Shown piece after piece: positions 31,197 to 42,543 of a DNA stretch of 64,000 bases. Under the pieces are notes generated by a model. The model saw only the letters and a program-made list of their open reading frames with translations. It was not told the DNA's origin and did no database searches. The first letter of the stretch is position 1. Every line of letters starts with the position of its first letter. The DNA comes from Agapanthus africanus (lineage: Eukaryota; Streptophyta; Magnoliopsida; Asparagales; Amaryllidaceae). The DNA is taken from positions 749,897,632 to 749,961,631 of the forward strand of contig CM057340.1 of NCBI GenBank assembly GCA_030015575.1, given 5' to 3'. The position numbers and the translations under genes are program-made.

Positions 31197-31836
31197 GTGG
31201 GTAGGAGACCAAAGGGGGACCCACAAAATCTGGATGATAATACATCAGTTACTAAGACAACCCTATAATTGGATGAGATTGTCAGTTAAACCCCAAGAGA
31301 ACATTCTCATTAATAATAAAAAAATCCCTAGAGACAAGGAGAAAATCTCCTCTTTCAGAGCAAAGCTCTGTCACAGAGTGACACTTGTCAAACTCTGGTC
31401 TCAAGGGAATAAGATTCCTTAAAAGAGCCTAGCTCTGTAATAATGATGGAAAAATCCATCAAAGAAAAAAATTAATTCCTAAAAATTAAAGTTCTGGGAT
31501 CTTAAAGATCCATAAAAAAAACTCTTAAGAGTTCATCATCAGAAGATCAAAAGACCTATATTCTGTCAATGAGCAAAGCGCTGTTCATGGGTTAAGAAAC
31601 CCTGAAACAAATTCTTGAGAGCAAAGCTCTGTTTATGAAACCCCAAAGGGGATTTCTTTAGACCAAAAGATCTATAAGAGCAAGGCTCTATTAATTAAAA
31701 TTGATTTAATTAAGTTTAAATTTTTACCTAAAAATTTCTAGAGTTCTAACTCTGAAGTTCTTGAAAATGAGAGCAAGGCTCTGAGAATATAAATCTTGAA
31801 GGAGATGATAATCATCTGAGGAGGGCCAGGGGTCTT
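31197..31836 (-). repeat. Antisense gene 5' untranslated region: hairpin chain
   Basis: Short perfect stem-loops in a row: 31338-31342/31346-31350, 31356-31361/31365-31370, 31369-31374/31378-31383, plus AGAGC/GCTCT units with CTA or AAG loops and GATGGA/TCCATC near 31444. The style matches the R/U5 part of the Tat LTR (8780-9640). Confidence 0.7.
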
Positions 31837-31844
31837 ATTTATAG
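31837..31844 (-). promoter_or_regulatory. Antisense gene TATA box
   Basis: TATAAATA on the minus strand lies about 800 bp upstream of the ATG at 31041 and 90 bp inside the element from the 3' polypurine tract. The same box is preserved at 9945-9952. CACATG and CACGTG E/G-boxes lie upstream, near 31909 and 31917. Confidence 0.65.
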
Positions 31845-31932
31845 GCGCTTGCGCCCCTTCAACTCCTGAGTTGATCTACAGCCAGGATCTTGCCACCGCT
31901 GCACTCACATGTGCGCCACGTGAGCGCAACCG

Positions 31933-31942
31933 AGGGGGGCAT
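31933..31942 (+). other. Tat-2 3' polypurine tract
   Basis: AGGGGGGCAT, identical in core to 9841-9851. The next bases should be the 3' LTR (TGTTTCCC) but are Athila-A gag sequence. Confidence 0.75.
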
Positions 31943-31944
31943 AT

Positions 31945-34175
31945 ATGAGGGCATTAATCCAGCGACAAAGCAGATGCTTGAAACAATGTGTCAATGCAAT
32001 TTCATGTCTAAAGATGATGGTGAAGCTTGGAAATATCTGGAAGATCTCGCAGAAAGCACTTTGCAGTGGGAAAGCGTAAGACCACCTTCAACTAAGGGAG
32101 GTATTCACCAGCTCGACGTTTCCATCGCAGTAAAAGCCGAAATGGCAGCGATACAAAAGAAACTCGACGCTATTGAAAACAAGTTCTCATCTTTCTCCCT
32201 AAATCAGGTCACGCTTCCTAAGACCGTCTGTGGTTGCTGTTCGGATCCTTCACACTTAACGGAAGAATGTCCTATGAATGCATCGTTTCAAGCTAATGCT
32301 GCTTTTCAGCAGCGACCTAGAAACGACCCTTATTCTTCCACGTACAATCAAGGATGGAGGAATCATCCTAACTTTGCTTGGAACCAAAACCAACAAAGCA
32401 ATTATCAAAAACCTCCTCCACAGCAACCACAACCACAGAATCAGCCCCCCTTTCAGTCACAGAATTTCCAACATCCGGCCAACATTTCTATACCACAAGT
32501 GGCCGGTACTGACAACTCACTTGAACAAACTTTGGATATGTTCATGAAACAATCCATGCAAAATTCGGCTGAGATGAGGTCTTCTATTGATACCCTAACG
32601 AAAAACTCCGCCTCCCATGGTGAGAGTATTAAATCAATAGAAAACCAAATCGCACAGTTAAACGCCGCAATGAGTGCGAGAGAGAAAGGGAAACTCCCAT
32701 CTCAACCCATACCTAATCCTGGCCACCCACAAAGTTATAATGTGAGTGCTGTTACCATGTTGAGATCGGGAAAAGTGCTGAATAACCGAGTGGGTGAGCA
32801 GTTTGATGATAGTGACACATTTGATACCCCTTCTTCTTCTTCTTCTTCCCCTAACTCGTTTAGTCTTCCACCTTCATCCGAGCCTATTCTCCGTTTTCTC
32901 CAAGGCTCAAACATTTCGCCAAATCTATCTAAGTCGATGCCCACTCCAATTTTGGGATCGAATCCGTCCCCACAATCCTCTCCAATGTTGGACCAAACCC
33001 TTATTGATAAAGCACCTTATCTAAACAGGTTAAGGGGCAACAGACCAAGTCCACAAATGGAGAAGATTGTGGAAATTTTTAAGCAAGTTAACATAAACAT
33101 TCCTCTCCTAGATGCTATTCAACAAGTTCCGTCATATGCGAAAATCCTAAAGGACTTGTGCACTAGGAAGAGAAAAGTTCAAGTACCTAAAAAAGTTTTC
33201 CTTGCGAGTAATGTGAGCACTGCTTTTACACAACAACTATCCAAGAAACGAAAGGACCCCGGAAGTCCTACAATTTCTATTTCTATTGGGGGTAAAAATA
33301 TCAATCGTGCTCTACTCGATCTAGGTGCTAGTGTTAACTTGCTTCCGTATTCTGTTTATGAGCAATTAGGGATTGGAGAGTTAAAACCTGCGCATTGCAC
33401 TCTTCAGATGGCCGATCGATCTATCACCCAACCTAGGGGTGAGCTAGAGGATGTGTTAATCAAAGTCGGGGAATTCATATTCCCTGTGGACTTTATCGTT
33501 ATAGATACACAACCTGTAGCAAACCCACGCAATCAAATCCCGGTGATACTCGGTCGACCCTTTTTGGCCACTTCCAACGCAGTAATCAATTGTAGAAACG
33601 GCTCTATGACCCTATCCTTTGGAAAGAAGTCAATTGAGCTTAACATTTACAAGTTGGGAAGTGAACCCTCCGAACCCTATGCTCATGTGTGTTCTGTCGA
33701 ATTAATGGATGTCGACAGCAGCGAATTTGATCAACCTCATAATTCTGACTCTTTTCATATGTCGTTGTTTGACACGGACTCTTCCACCGAGTTGTCCGGG
33801 TCAACATCTAACACTGATGAGGAACTTTTTATAGAGTCGGACGATCACCCCATTTTTTCTGATGACATTATTCTTCGGGGTATCGACGAAAGCTTTGAGG
33901 AAATTTTCGCTGATGAGCTCGCATTTTTACAAGACACGGGTGTTGAGATGAATCAACTCCAAGATGAAGAAATTGGACCTCCACCCCTTCTTTTGGACAA
34001 TCATGATAATGCGAGTAATCCATCATCACTATCACTGTGTCGTCTCTCCAAATTGAGACGCAACCTTTTCCATCACACCTCTTATCACCTTCCCACTTCT
34101 TCACGTCAAAAGGTGACATGTTCTTCCACCAACCTTGGTGCTTCATCGATAAAATTTTTGAATGGTTGGTGTTGA
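31945..34175 (+). pseudogene. gag: Athila-A gag C-terminus and aspartic protease
   Basis: Gag region TKQMLETMCQCNFMSKDDG, then a Cys/His cluster CGCCSDPSHLTEECP, a Gln/Pro-rich linker with NxQQS repeats, a coiled segment (SIENQIAQLNAAMSAREKGK), and a protease with active site ALLDLGASVNLLPY near 33315 and ILGRPFLATSNAVI near 33550. DLG instead of DTG/DSG is usual for Athila. An acidic tail follows (LFIESDDHPIFSDDI). A one-base deletion near 34065 relative to Athila-B changes the last 30 residues. Upstream codons from 31890 are Tat sequence read by chance. Confidence 0.88.
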
Positions 34176-35617
34176 CCTTCGGTCTTTGCAAAACTTGGCA
34201 TTGACCAATAACCTTGACCCCCTCGTATGATTTTAAAAGATTAAAACTGTTTAACTCAAGCTTTGGGGGTGGTATATTTTGGCTCTTGAAAGAAAATGAT
34301 TTTTACAAAATTGTGAGCCTAAAATAAGTTTGGGGGAGGATTTTCACTTTCATATATTCTTGCCCCCATTAATAATTTCCTCCCAAGTCTACAGGTTTTT
34401 TGAGCTTAACGGATGACATCAGTGAGGACACTGCTGTAAACAGGTTTGGGGGAGGTTTGTGCTTATTTACACATCAATTTGCATCATATTTTTCATAAGC
34501 ACAACATTTTCAAAAATTTTTAAAAAAAAATTTAACAAAAGAGTAGAAAGTGAAAAATTACATCCAAAAGATAGGAATAGTTTAAGAAAACCAAGAAAAT
34601 TAGAAGTTTCTTAAACGAACTAGTAATAAGTAGTTATGAGCTGTTGTCCCAAGGGTTAGTAAGATGAAGGAAGTCACTAATCTGAGGATAAAAATAAGTC
34701 TGAAAAATAGTTTCTATTCTGGAAGCCAAACATTTGAATGTTGATACCCTACTATATGCACTTACACACGTCTTGAAACTCGGGATAGTAGATGATACAT
34801 TGAAATGCTCTTGTCTAAAAGCCAAAGTATGAAGAAAAAGAAAATGAAGAAAATATAAAAATGGTGAAAAGAAAAATATGAACACTGATTTTGTTATCGC
34901 CAAGGCAGCAATAAAAAAATATAGCGAGGGTGCCTTTTCACCTAGTGCTCCAAGGCCAACTGGTTTGGGAGTCACTGCTAAGCCTTAGGTGGTGCAAGAT
35001 GAGGAAAATATTATCACCTAATCAGAAAACACATAAGTAATCGGTCTGTTAGTACCTCAAGAAGTATTAACGGTCGCATGAAAATGTGTGAGCGAATCTT
35101 AATATTCATCAAATTAAAAAGTACTAAGGTAAATGGACAAGAGTATGATAGCTTGAATTGAATTCTCCGAGTGTAGGGATGTCCATTTCACACACGTGGG
35201 GTTATATGATCAATGTTTGGATGAAAAGTAGGAATGAAAAATAAAGACGATGTTTTATTGAGGGATGATGTGATTTCTAACATTTTTTCATGACTATTAA
35301 GATAGGGCTCATGACAACTGAAAAGCTAGTATAGTTGGAAACTCTTATTTTAAAAGTCTTTCTTTTATGGTTCTTATCTTTATATGTAAATTTCACCCTC
35401 TCTCTTCTGTTATAGGATTTTGTGGGTGTAATCCGCTGAAAACCCTCAGGAGACAACACTCCTCCTACTAGGGACACCTAGAGGTTTAACGGCTTGTTGC
35501 ACGTGCTCAGTGCAATCGTGTCTGCCTACGAAAGTGTGCTTAGTTTTCTCCTTTCTTTTTTCTCCTCTTTAATAAACTAGTTTGCTCGGGACGATCAAAT
35601 ATAAGTTTGGGGGTATT
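34176..35617 (+). other. Athila-A 3' non-coding region with PPT-like motifs and structured block
   Basis: No coding sequence. PPT-like GGTTTGGGGG/AAGTTTGGGGG runs occur near 34258, 34328 and 34443; a CAGTG/CACTG hairpin is at 34420-34433. A block at 35412-35531, nearly identical in Athila-B and Athila-C, forms four consecutive hairpins (35448-35463, 35468-35481, 35497-35515, 35516-35531). The 3' polypurine tract AAGTTTGGGGGTATT ends at 35617. Confidence 0.75.
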
Positions 35618-37075
35618 TGTTCAGTTGATAAAACTGCACATTTGTATTACATTTTTCCTACCATTTTCATATTAAAAAAGGACTTTAATATGATATATTA
35701 TACATATGAGGGTTTATGTGTAAAAACATTATTTTCCATGTGTTAATATATTTTTATTATCATTTGGTAGGAAAATGTATGCAAATAAATCTATTGACCA
35801 AATCCTAATAGAACTAAGGCTACTAAATATTATTTGAGATTATTGTGCAGAATTTTCCAAGTTGTTATGCAGAATTTATCAAACAAATCAAGTTATTGAA
35901 GAAATCTTGCCAAATTAAGAAGCAAAACTTGGAGACCAAGTCTGGAAGCAACCGAGAAAAGATTTTTGAATTCTGAAGGTGCCTAGGATTGCCACATGTC
36001 ATACGATGCAAGCACAAGAAAATTGATCAAGAGATCTCACCCATTGGCCGCGGATCCGCGGCCGTACCCCCCCTTTGGCCGCGGATCCGCCGCAATATTA
36101 TGGAGTTGGAAGGAAATATTTTGGGGCATGATTCTCTACTATATTTTACCAACTTTTGAAGCAAAAGATTCTGGCTTTGCACTATAAAAAGGCACCGAGA
36201 GCCTCTTGAAAAAGCCATCAAGCCGACGAGATCACGAAGTCCAAGACGGCTCACGCATCCAGGCTGATCATCAACTGTTCGTCTACCTCCTTGGAAGAGA
36301 TCGAGAAGCAAACTAGTCTTTGTAATCATTTTCTAAGGAATTAAAGTGTAGATTGTTCAAGTTGATTAATAAAGGTAGTTGTTTTATTTAATTCTTTTGC
36401 ATTTTACATTATGTTTTCCCTCTTTGTCTTTTCATCTTCTTCTCCCAACATGCGCGAGTAATTCTCCGCTTGTTAGGGTTCGTAGGATTAGGGTAGGCTA
36501 ATGGACGATGAAAATAACTAAACCCTTTTTAAGTCCTATAAAGTTTAGGAACTTTGTCAAAAGAATCATTAACTTCCTAATCGGGCGCGCTAGCAATTCT
36601 TTGTTAGTTCCGACCGCGATTAGCGATTAGATTAATGATTGTTTTGGTAAAGGCTAGATATGAACGGAGTTCCGTGTCGAGATAAGGGTTAAGAGTGGGA
36701 TTCCTTTTCCCTCCAGAAACCCTAATTTACACGCATCACCGTCGTTCTAGTTCTAAATCTATTAATGGATAAAAGGGTAACTTTTAATTAATCGTCCATA
36801 ACTACTAAATCCTAACGAACCCTACAGGCCCTCTTATTATATTAATTACATCTTTAAAATAATCTAGATCTATATTTTACATTCTTGTTTAACGTAGATC
36901 TAGAAACCATTCTATAAAATTCTTTATTCCTCCTCTCTTTCTCAACACATCTAAAGTAAAAGTAAAAGGTTCCACGTTTCCCAGAGGACGACCCGTACTC
37001 ATCTCGGTCTAGCTATACGCGACACCGTTCTGATTGCGGTTAACTACTACAAACACACCTCTTTCGAGCCAATCA
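35618..37075 (+). repeat. Athila-A 3' LTR (1458 bp)
   Basis: It starts TGTTCAGTTGATAAAACTG and ends GAGCCAATCA. TATAAAAA is at 36183-36190. Two GGCCGCGGATCCGCGG palindromes (36046-36063 and a decayed one at 36077-36093) lie 90-140 bp upstream of the TATA box. It aligns along its length with the Athila-B LTR. Confidence 0.9.
36046..36093. promoter_or_regulatory. Paired 18-bp CpG-rich palindromes in Athila-A U3
   Basis: GGCCGCGGATCCGCGGCC, a perfect 18-bp palindrome, then 13 bp, then a second copy with one arm changed (CCGC for GCGG). The same pair is in Athila-B and in both LTRs of Athila-C at a similar distance from the TATA box. Confidence 0.75.
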
Positions 37076-38087
37076 TCCCTAAACTGGCAATGGACCACCA
37101 TGTCCCTAAACTGGCAATGGACTGCAATGTCCTTAAACTACCTGTGGACCACTACGTCCCTAAACTGGAACAATAGAACCCCTAAATGCTCTTTTGTCGG
37201 ATCCAAACGTTCCCGTTAAGTTGATCTTAGTCTGAAACCAGACTAACGTATCCTTAACGAACGTTTAAGTTGATCTTAGCCTCAATATGGCTAACGTATC
37301 CTTAAACTAAAACACCAAACCCAAATCTAAATAAATACGGATTTGGACTAATTCACGTCCTACGGGCAACGGCATAACTTAGTCTCCGTATACAATCCAC
37401 GGGCATCCACAAACAAAACAAACACACATGACACGAAGTGAAATTCTGGAGAACGAGAAAGTGGCTACCGCGATGCGGTAGCGTAATTAACTGCAGGGGC
37501 TTGCGCCTGCAGGGAAGAGCGTCCCCACAATCAAAAACCCCTCAAACGAGGGGGAATATGACGAAATCTGCTACATCGGCCGCATCCGTCTAAACCTCCG
37601 ATACACGGTGCCATAAATCAACTTGGCATCTTCGGAGAGGTAGACGGATAAAACCATATAGTATCTGCCCCGAATCTCAGGCAAGACGTTCACCGCATCG
37701 TCGCCGCGCCATTCGGAGGGAAACAGATTCTGGCACGTCCGGTATGACCTTTTCCTCTTTCCACTCCACACTTCGTGTGTCGTCTTCGCAAACGAATCAC
37801 GGTTTATTAATGGTTGCCTTTGGATTTCAAGTTACTAAGATTTGGTCTTTTGCCTGGTGCAGAAATCAAGCATCAATGGCCTCAAATTGCTCGAACTGCT
37901 CGAAGTGCCAATGCAACCGACGCTCCGCCACACCTGGAGGCGTAGCATATGGGCCTCAAGCGGCCTCCGTCCTTACTATGCCTGTGGAGCAAGTGACTCA
38001 GACTACCACTGGCCTGTTCTTCGGAACCATGATCCCTCCAGCAAGCTTCACCACCCCTGTGCCCGCACCGGAAGCTTCAAAAAAGTT
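37076..38087 (+). mobile_element. gag: Tat-3: LTR 3' part, PBS, leader and gag start
   Basis: 37076-37725 is the U5 end of a Tat LTR (GGAC-N6-GTCC units, GTATACAATCCACGGGC, end GGAAACA). PBS TGGCACGTCCGGTATGACC is at 37731-37749. Gag ATG is at 37876 (MASNCSNCSKCQCNRR, without the TGA present in Tat-2), readable to KKF near 38087. It breaks into Athila-B LTR sequence at about 38087 with AAAGTTTAT microhomology. It lies in line after Tat-2, as if both shared one LTR. Confidence 0.85.
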
Positions 38088-38627
38088 TATCAAAAGTTTA
38101 TAAACTTTATCAAAAAGAATCATTAACATCCTAATCGGGTGCGCTACCAATTCATTGTTAGCCGCGACCGCGATTAGAGATTAGATTAATGATTGTTTTG
38201 GTAAAGGCTAGATAAGAACGGAGTTCCGTGTCGAGATAGGGGTTAAGAGTGGGATTCCTTTTCCCTCCAGAAACCCTAATCTACACGCATCACTGTCGTT
38301 CTAGTTTTATATCTATTAATGGATAGAAAGAGTAATTTTTAATTAATCGTCCATAACTACTAAATCCTAACGAACTCTACAAGCCCTTTTCTTATATTAA
38401 CTACATCCATAAATAATCTAGATCTATATTTTGCATTAGTGCTTAACGTAGATCTAGAAATCATTCTACAATATTTTTTATCCCTCCTCTCTTTTTCAAC
38501 ACATCTAAAGTAAGAGTAAAAGATTCAACGTTTCCCTGAGGACGACCCGTACTCATCTCGGTCTAGCTACAACCGACACCGTTATTGATTGCAGTTATTC
38601 TACAAACACACTTTTTCGTACCAATCA
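38088..38627 (+). repeat. Athila-B 5' LTR, 5' truncated
   Basis: The last 540 bp of the LTR, matching 44848-45389 and ending TACCAATCA. The left part, including the promoter, is missing where it meets Tat-3 gag. Confidence 0.85.
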
Positions 38628-38629
38628 AA

Positions 38630-38650
38630 TGGCGCCGTTGCTGGGGATAC
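38630..38650 (+). other. Athila-B primer-binding site
   Basis: TGGCGCCGTTGCTGGGGATA, two bases after the LTR end, is the standard Athila-type PBS. Athila-C has TGGTGCCGTTGCCGGGGA at 60848-60831 on the minus strand. Confidence 0.85.
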
Positions 38651-39584
38651 GTGCGTAATTTTTATTCTTACTATTTGTGTTGAATTCTTATACGATCCAT
38701 ATTATAATTAAAACAAAACTGCAAATTGCATATTTAACGATTTGTGCGTGAATTTTTGTAAGGAGATCTGGAGTCACAGACTTGAGGAAACAGGAGACAG
38801 AGACATTCTTAGAGATCCAGAGGAGCACAGAAAAAATTTCATCAACAGATCCTTCTCTCCTGCGGCGGAACCGCGGCAAAGGAGAGCATCTGCGGCGGAA
38901 GCGTGGTGCAATTGGGGGATCAAGGGTTCACACTTCTCTGGTATCTTTCTCAACTCCTTCTCTCTCCTCTCAAATCCAATAAAATCTATTTTCTGTCGGA
39001 TTCTTTGCAAAATAGCGCCGCTCAAAAAAAACTTTTTGCAAAAGTTTTGTGATTGGTTTTGTTTTGCATATTTTAATACGGAATTTAAGAGGCAAAGACC
39101 AAATTAAGATTAGGTGGGGATTTTATCACTCTTCCTAAGCCCCACAAATCATAAACCGAGCATCTGCATCAACCCTTCATTAATTTAAAAAATATCTAGA
39201 CCAGACTCGAAGGACTGTCGCGCTCAATAAGGACAGAGGAAGGTCGTGGGTAATCTATCTCTTATCCGCATTACTTTTGTGGTGACTAGGCAAGTGTGTT
39301 CAAGGCGAGTGGTTACTTAATTAAGACCACTACTTTCGTAGTGGGGAGCCTCCCACTCATCTGGCACTTACCTGGCTACATGGGTAATACAGAGGCGGTA
39401 GAGGATTGATCTTGCGGCTTGTCCTTTGGAAGTCTAGGAGCGTTCTAGAGACTAGACCTAGGTGACCTTAGTTCTAGGGTTGCTTGTGCATTTTAGAGTG
39501 ATTTGTCTTGAGTCCCACTTTTTTCAAAACAGACCAATTTTAAATCACACACACGCTGCCACTTGCATTAAACCCGCTCAGTGC
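38651..39584 (+). other. Athila-B 5' leader
   Basis: About 930 bp between PBS and gag. It contains GCGGCGGAACCGCGGC-like GC-rich repeats near 38860-38905 and an A/T-rich stretch. No convincing coding sequence; small frames here are chance. Confidence 0.5.
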
Positions 39585-42543
39585 ATGCTCGGCTGGACAC
39601 GAGATCCTAGTGCCCGTCTTGTCCGCGTTCCTGCTATCGACACCGAAGTCGGTACTTCTTCATCTTCTTTTCCCCCACCACACACCACGACAGAGATGGA
39701 CAGCACTCCATCAGATTATAACACCACGCTGCCACCGCCCGTAGGTGCGCAGAATCCACCGCGCATCTCTCTCCAAGAGAGATGCTATCCTATCCGTGGT
39801 CCCCTTCCTACTTGTCTATCCATTCCACCAGCTAACGGGGATAATTTCGAAATTAAACCCCACTACATCAATCTGCTGCCCAAATTTCACGGGCTTGAGT
39901 CGAAAGAAGCGTACGTTTTCATCACCAAATTCGAAAACGTATGCGCAATAATGGGTACTTCACAGTTGACTGTCGATGCTATGCGCTTGCGTTTTCTCCC
40001 ATTCACACTGTGCGACTTGGCAGAAAAATGGCTTTATAATACTGCCGCACACTCTATTACTAATTGGGATGAATTAGTCATAGCATTTCTTAAGAAGTTT
40101 TACCCAAACCATAAGACTGCCCATATTAGGAGCGAGATCAACCAGTTCACCCAGCTTCCCATTGAACCATTTTGGAAGTGCTTTGAACGTTTCATGGATC
40201 TGTTTGTCCAATATCCTCATCATGGAATACAAAGATAGGATTTATGTTGAATTATAGATGAGGGCATTAATCCAGCGACAAAGCAGATTCTTGAAACAAT
40301 GTGTCAATGCAATTTCATGTCTAAAGATGACGGTGAAGCATGGAAATATCTGGAAGATCTCGCAGAAAACACTTTGCAGTGGGAAAGCGTAAGACCACCT
40401 TCATCTAGGGGAGGTGTTCACCAGCTCGATGTTTCCATCACAGTGAAAGCCGAAATGGCAGCGATGCAGAAGAAATTTGACGCTATTGAGAACAGATTCT
40501 CATCAGTCTCCCTAAATCAGGTTACGTTTCCCAAAACCGTCTGTGGTTGCTGTTCAGATCCTTCACACTTAAAGGAAGAATGTCTTATGAATGCACCGTT
40601 TCAAGGTCACGAGCAAACTAATGCTGCTTTTCAGTAGTGACCTAGAAACGATCCTTATTCTTCCACGTACAATCAAGGATGGAGGAATCATCCTAACTTT
40701 GCTTGGAACCAAAACCAACAAAGCAATTATCAAAGACCTCCTTCACAGCAACCACAACCACAAAATCAGCTCCTCTTTCAGTCACAAAATTTTCAAAATC
40801 CGGCCAACACTTCTACACCACAAGTGGCCGGTACTAATAACTCTTCACTTGCACAAACATTGGATTTGTTCATGAAACATTCCATGCAATTGTCGGCTGA
40901 GATGAAGTCTTCTATTGATACCATAAAGCAAGATTCCGCCTCCCACGGTGAAAGTATTAAATCAATAGAAAACCAACTTGCACAGTTAAACGCCGCAATG
41001 AGTGCGAGAGAGAAAGGAAAACTCCTATCTCAACCCATACCTAATCCTGGCCACTCACAAAGTTATAATGTGAGTGTCGTTACTACGTTGAGATCGGGAA
41101 AAGTGCTGAATAACCGAGTGGGTGAGCAATGTGATGATGTTAGTGACACCAATGATACCCCAGCTTCTACTTCTTCCCTTAATTCGTCTAGTCTCCCACC
41201 TTCATCCGAGCCTATTCTCCGTTTTCCCCAAGGCTCGAACCCGTCGCCCATTTCCTCGAATCTACCTAAAACGATCCCCACTCCAATTATGGGATCCACA
41301 CCATCCCCACAATCCTCTCCAATGTTGGACCAAACCCTTATTGATAAAGCACCTTATCCAAACAGGTTAAGGGGTAACAGACCAAATCCACAAATGGAGA
41401 AGATTGTGGAAAATTTTAAGCAAGTTAACATAAACATTCCTCTCTTAGATGCTATTCAACAAGTTCCGTTATATGCGAAAATCCTAAAAGACTTGTGCAC
41501 TAGGAAGAGAAAAGTTCAAGTACCTAAAAAAGTTTTCCTTGCAAGTAATGTGAGCACTGCTTTTACACAACAACTACCCAAGAAACGAAAGGACCCCGGA
41601 AGTCCTACAATTTCTATTTCTATTGGGGGTAAAAATATCAATCGTGCTCTACTCGATTTAGGTGCTAGTGTTAACTTGCTTCCGTATTCTGTTTATGAGC
41701 AATTAGGGATCGGAGAGTTAAAACCGGCACATTGCACTCTTCAGATGGCCGATCGATCTGTCACCCAACCTAGGGGGTGAGCTAGAGGATGTGTTAATCA
41801 AAGTCGGGGAATTTATATTTCCTGTGGACTTTATCGTTATTGATACAAAACCTGTGGCAAACCCACGCAATCAAATCCCGGTGATACTCGGTCTACCCTT
41901 TTTGGCCACTTGCAACGCTGTAATCAATTGTAGAAACGGCTCTATGACCCTATCCTTTGGAAAGAAGTCAATTGAGCTTAACATTTACAAGTTGGGAAGT
42001 GAACCCTCCGAACTCTATGCTCATGTGTGTTCTTTCGAATTAATGGATGTCGACAGCAGCGAATTTGATCAACCTCATAATCCTGACTCTTTTCATATGT
42101 CGTTGCTTTTCACGGACTCTTCCACCGAGTTGTCCGGGTCAACATCTAACGCTGATGAGGAACTTTTTATAGAGTCTGACGATCACCCCATTTTTTCTGA
42201 TGACATTATTCTTCAGGGTATCGACGAAAGCTTTGAGGAAATTTTCGCTGATGAACTCGCATTTTTACAAGACACGGGTGTTGAGATGAATCAACTCCAA
42301 GACAAAGAAATTGAACCTCCACCCCTTCTTCTGGACAATCATATTAATGCGAGTAATCCATCATCACTATCACTGTGTCGTCTCTCCAAATTGAGACGCA
42401 ATCCTTTTCCATTACACCTCTTATCACCTCCCCACTTCTTCACGTCGAAAGGTGACATGTTCTTCCACCAACCTTGGTGCTTCATCGATAAAATTTTTGA
42501 ATGGTTGGTGTTGACCTTCGGTCTTTGTAAAGCTTGGCATTGA
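39585..42543 (+). pseudogene. gag: Athila-B gag and protease
   Basis: Frame 0 from MLGWTRDPSARL (near 39585): RISLQERCYPI, the Gag core (KFHGLESKEAYVFITKFE, LRFLPFTLCDLAEKWLYN, IAFLKKFYPNHKT), TAG at 40236 (probably TGG) and TGA at 40248, then DEGINPATKQILETMCQCNF, CGCCSDPSHLKEECL, TAG at 40635 and TGA at 40638 where Athila-A has CAG and CGA, the coiled segment, and a protease with ALLDLGASVNLLPY. One extra G near 41775 shifts the frame; 41791-42543 completes the protease (ILGLPFLATCNAVI) and the acidic tail ending LTFGLCKAWH. Confidence 0.88.

Larger units (their letters stand above)
11158..31942 (+). mobile_element. Tat-2: near-complete giant Tat-lineage element with antisense gene
   Basis: Order: LTR 11158 to about 13532, leader, gag from 13666, protease, RT, degenerate RNase H, archaeal-type RNase H, integrase to 22919, repeat-rich 3' region, antisense gene 31041-26265, polypurine tract 31933-31942. 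The 3' LTR start is missing because Athila-A sequence begins right after the tract. The PBS was lost in a deletion of about 200 bp near 13532. The polyprotein is one frame except for one shift near 14900. The 5' LTR is inserted in a minus-strand Tekay-like gag. Confidence 0.93.
31945..37075 (+). mobile_element. Athila-A: non-autonomous Athila-type element, 5' truncated
   Basis: It begins inside gag (ATGAGGGCATTAATCC, identical to 40258 in Athila-B), carries gag C-terminus and protease to 34175, 1.4 kb of non-coding DNA, polypurine tract and 3' LTR 35618-37075. No RT, RNase H or integrase exists between protease and 3' end, and Athila-B has the same structure. The LTR end abuts a Tat LTR at 37076. 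Confidence 0.88.

Noticed and set aside
36046..36093. Cloning-vector or linker contamination because of BamHI/SacII-like sites
   Set aside because: The palindromes recur at homologous positions in four LTRs with natural divergence around them.
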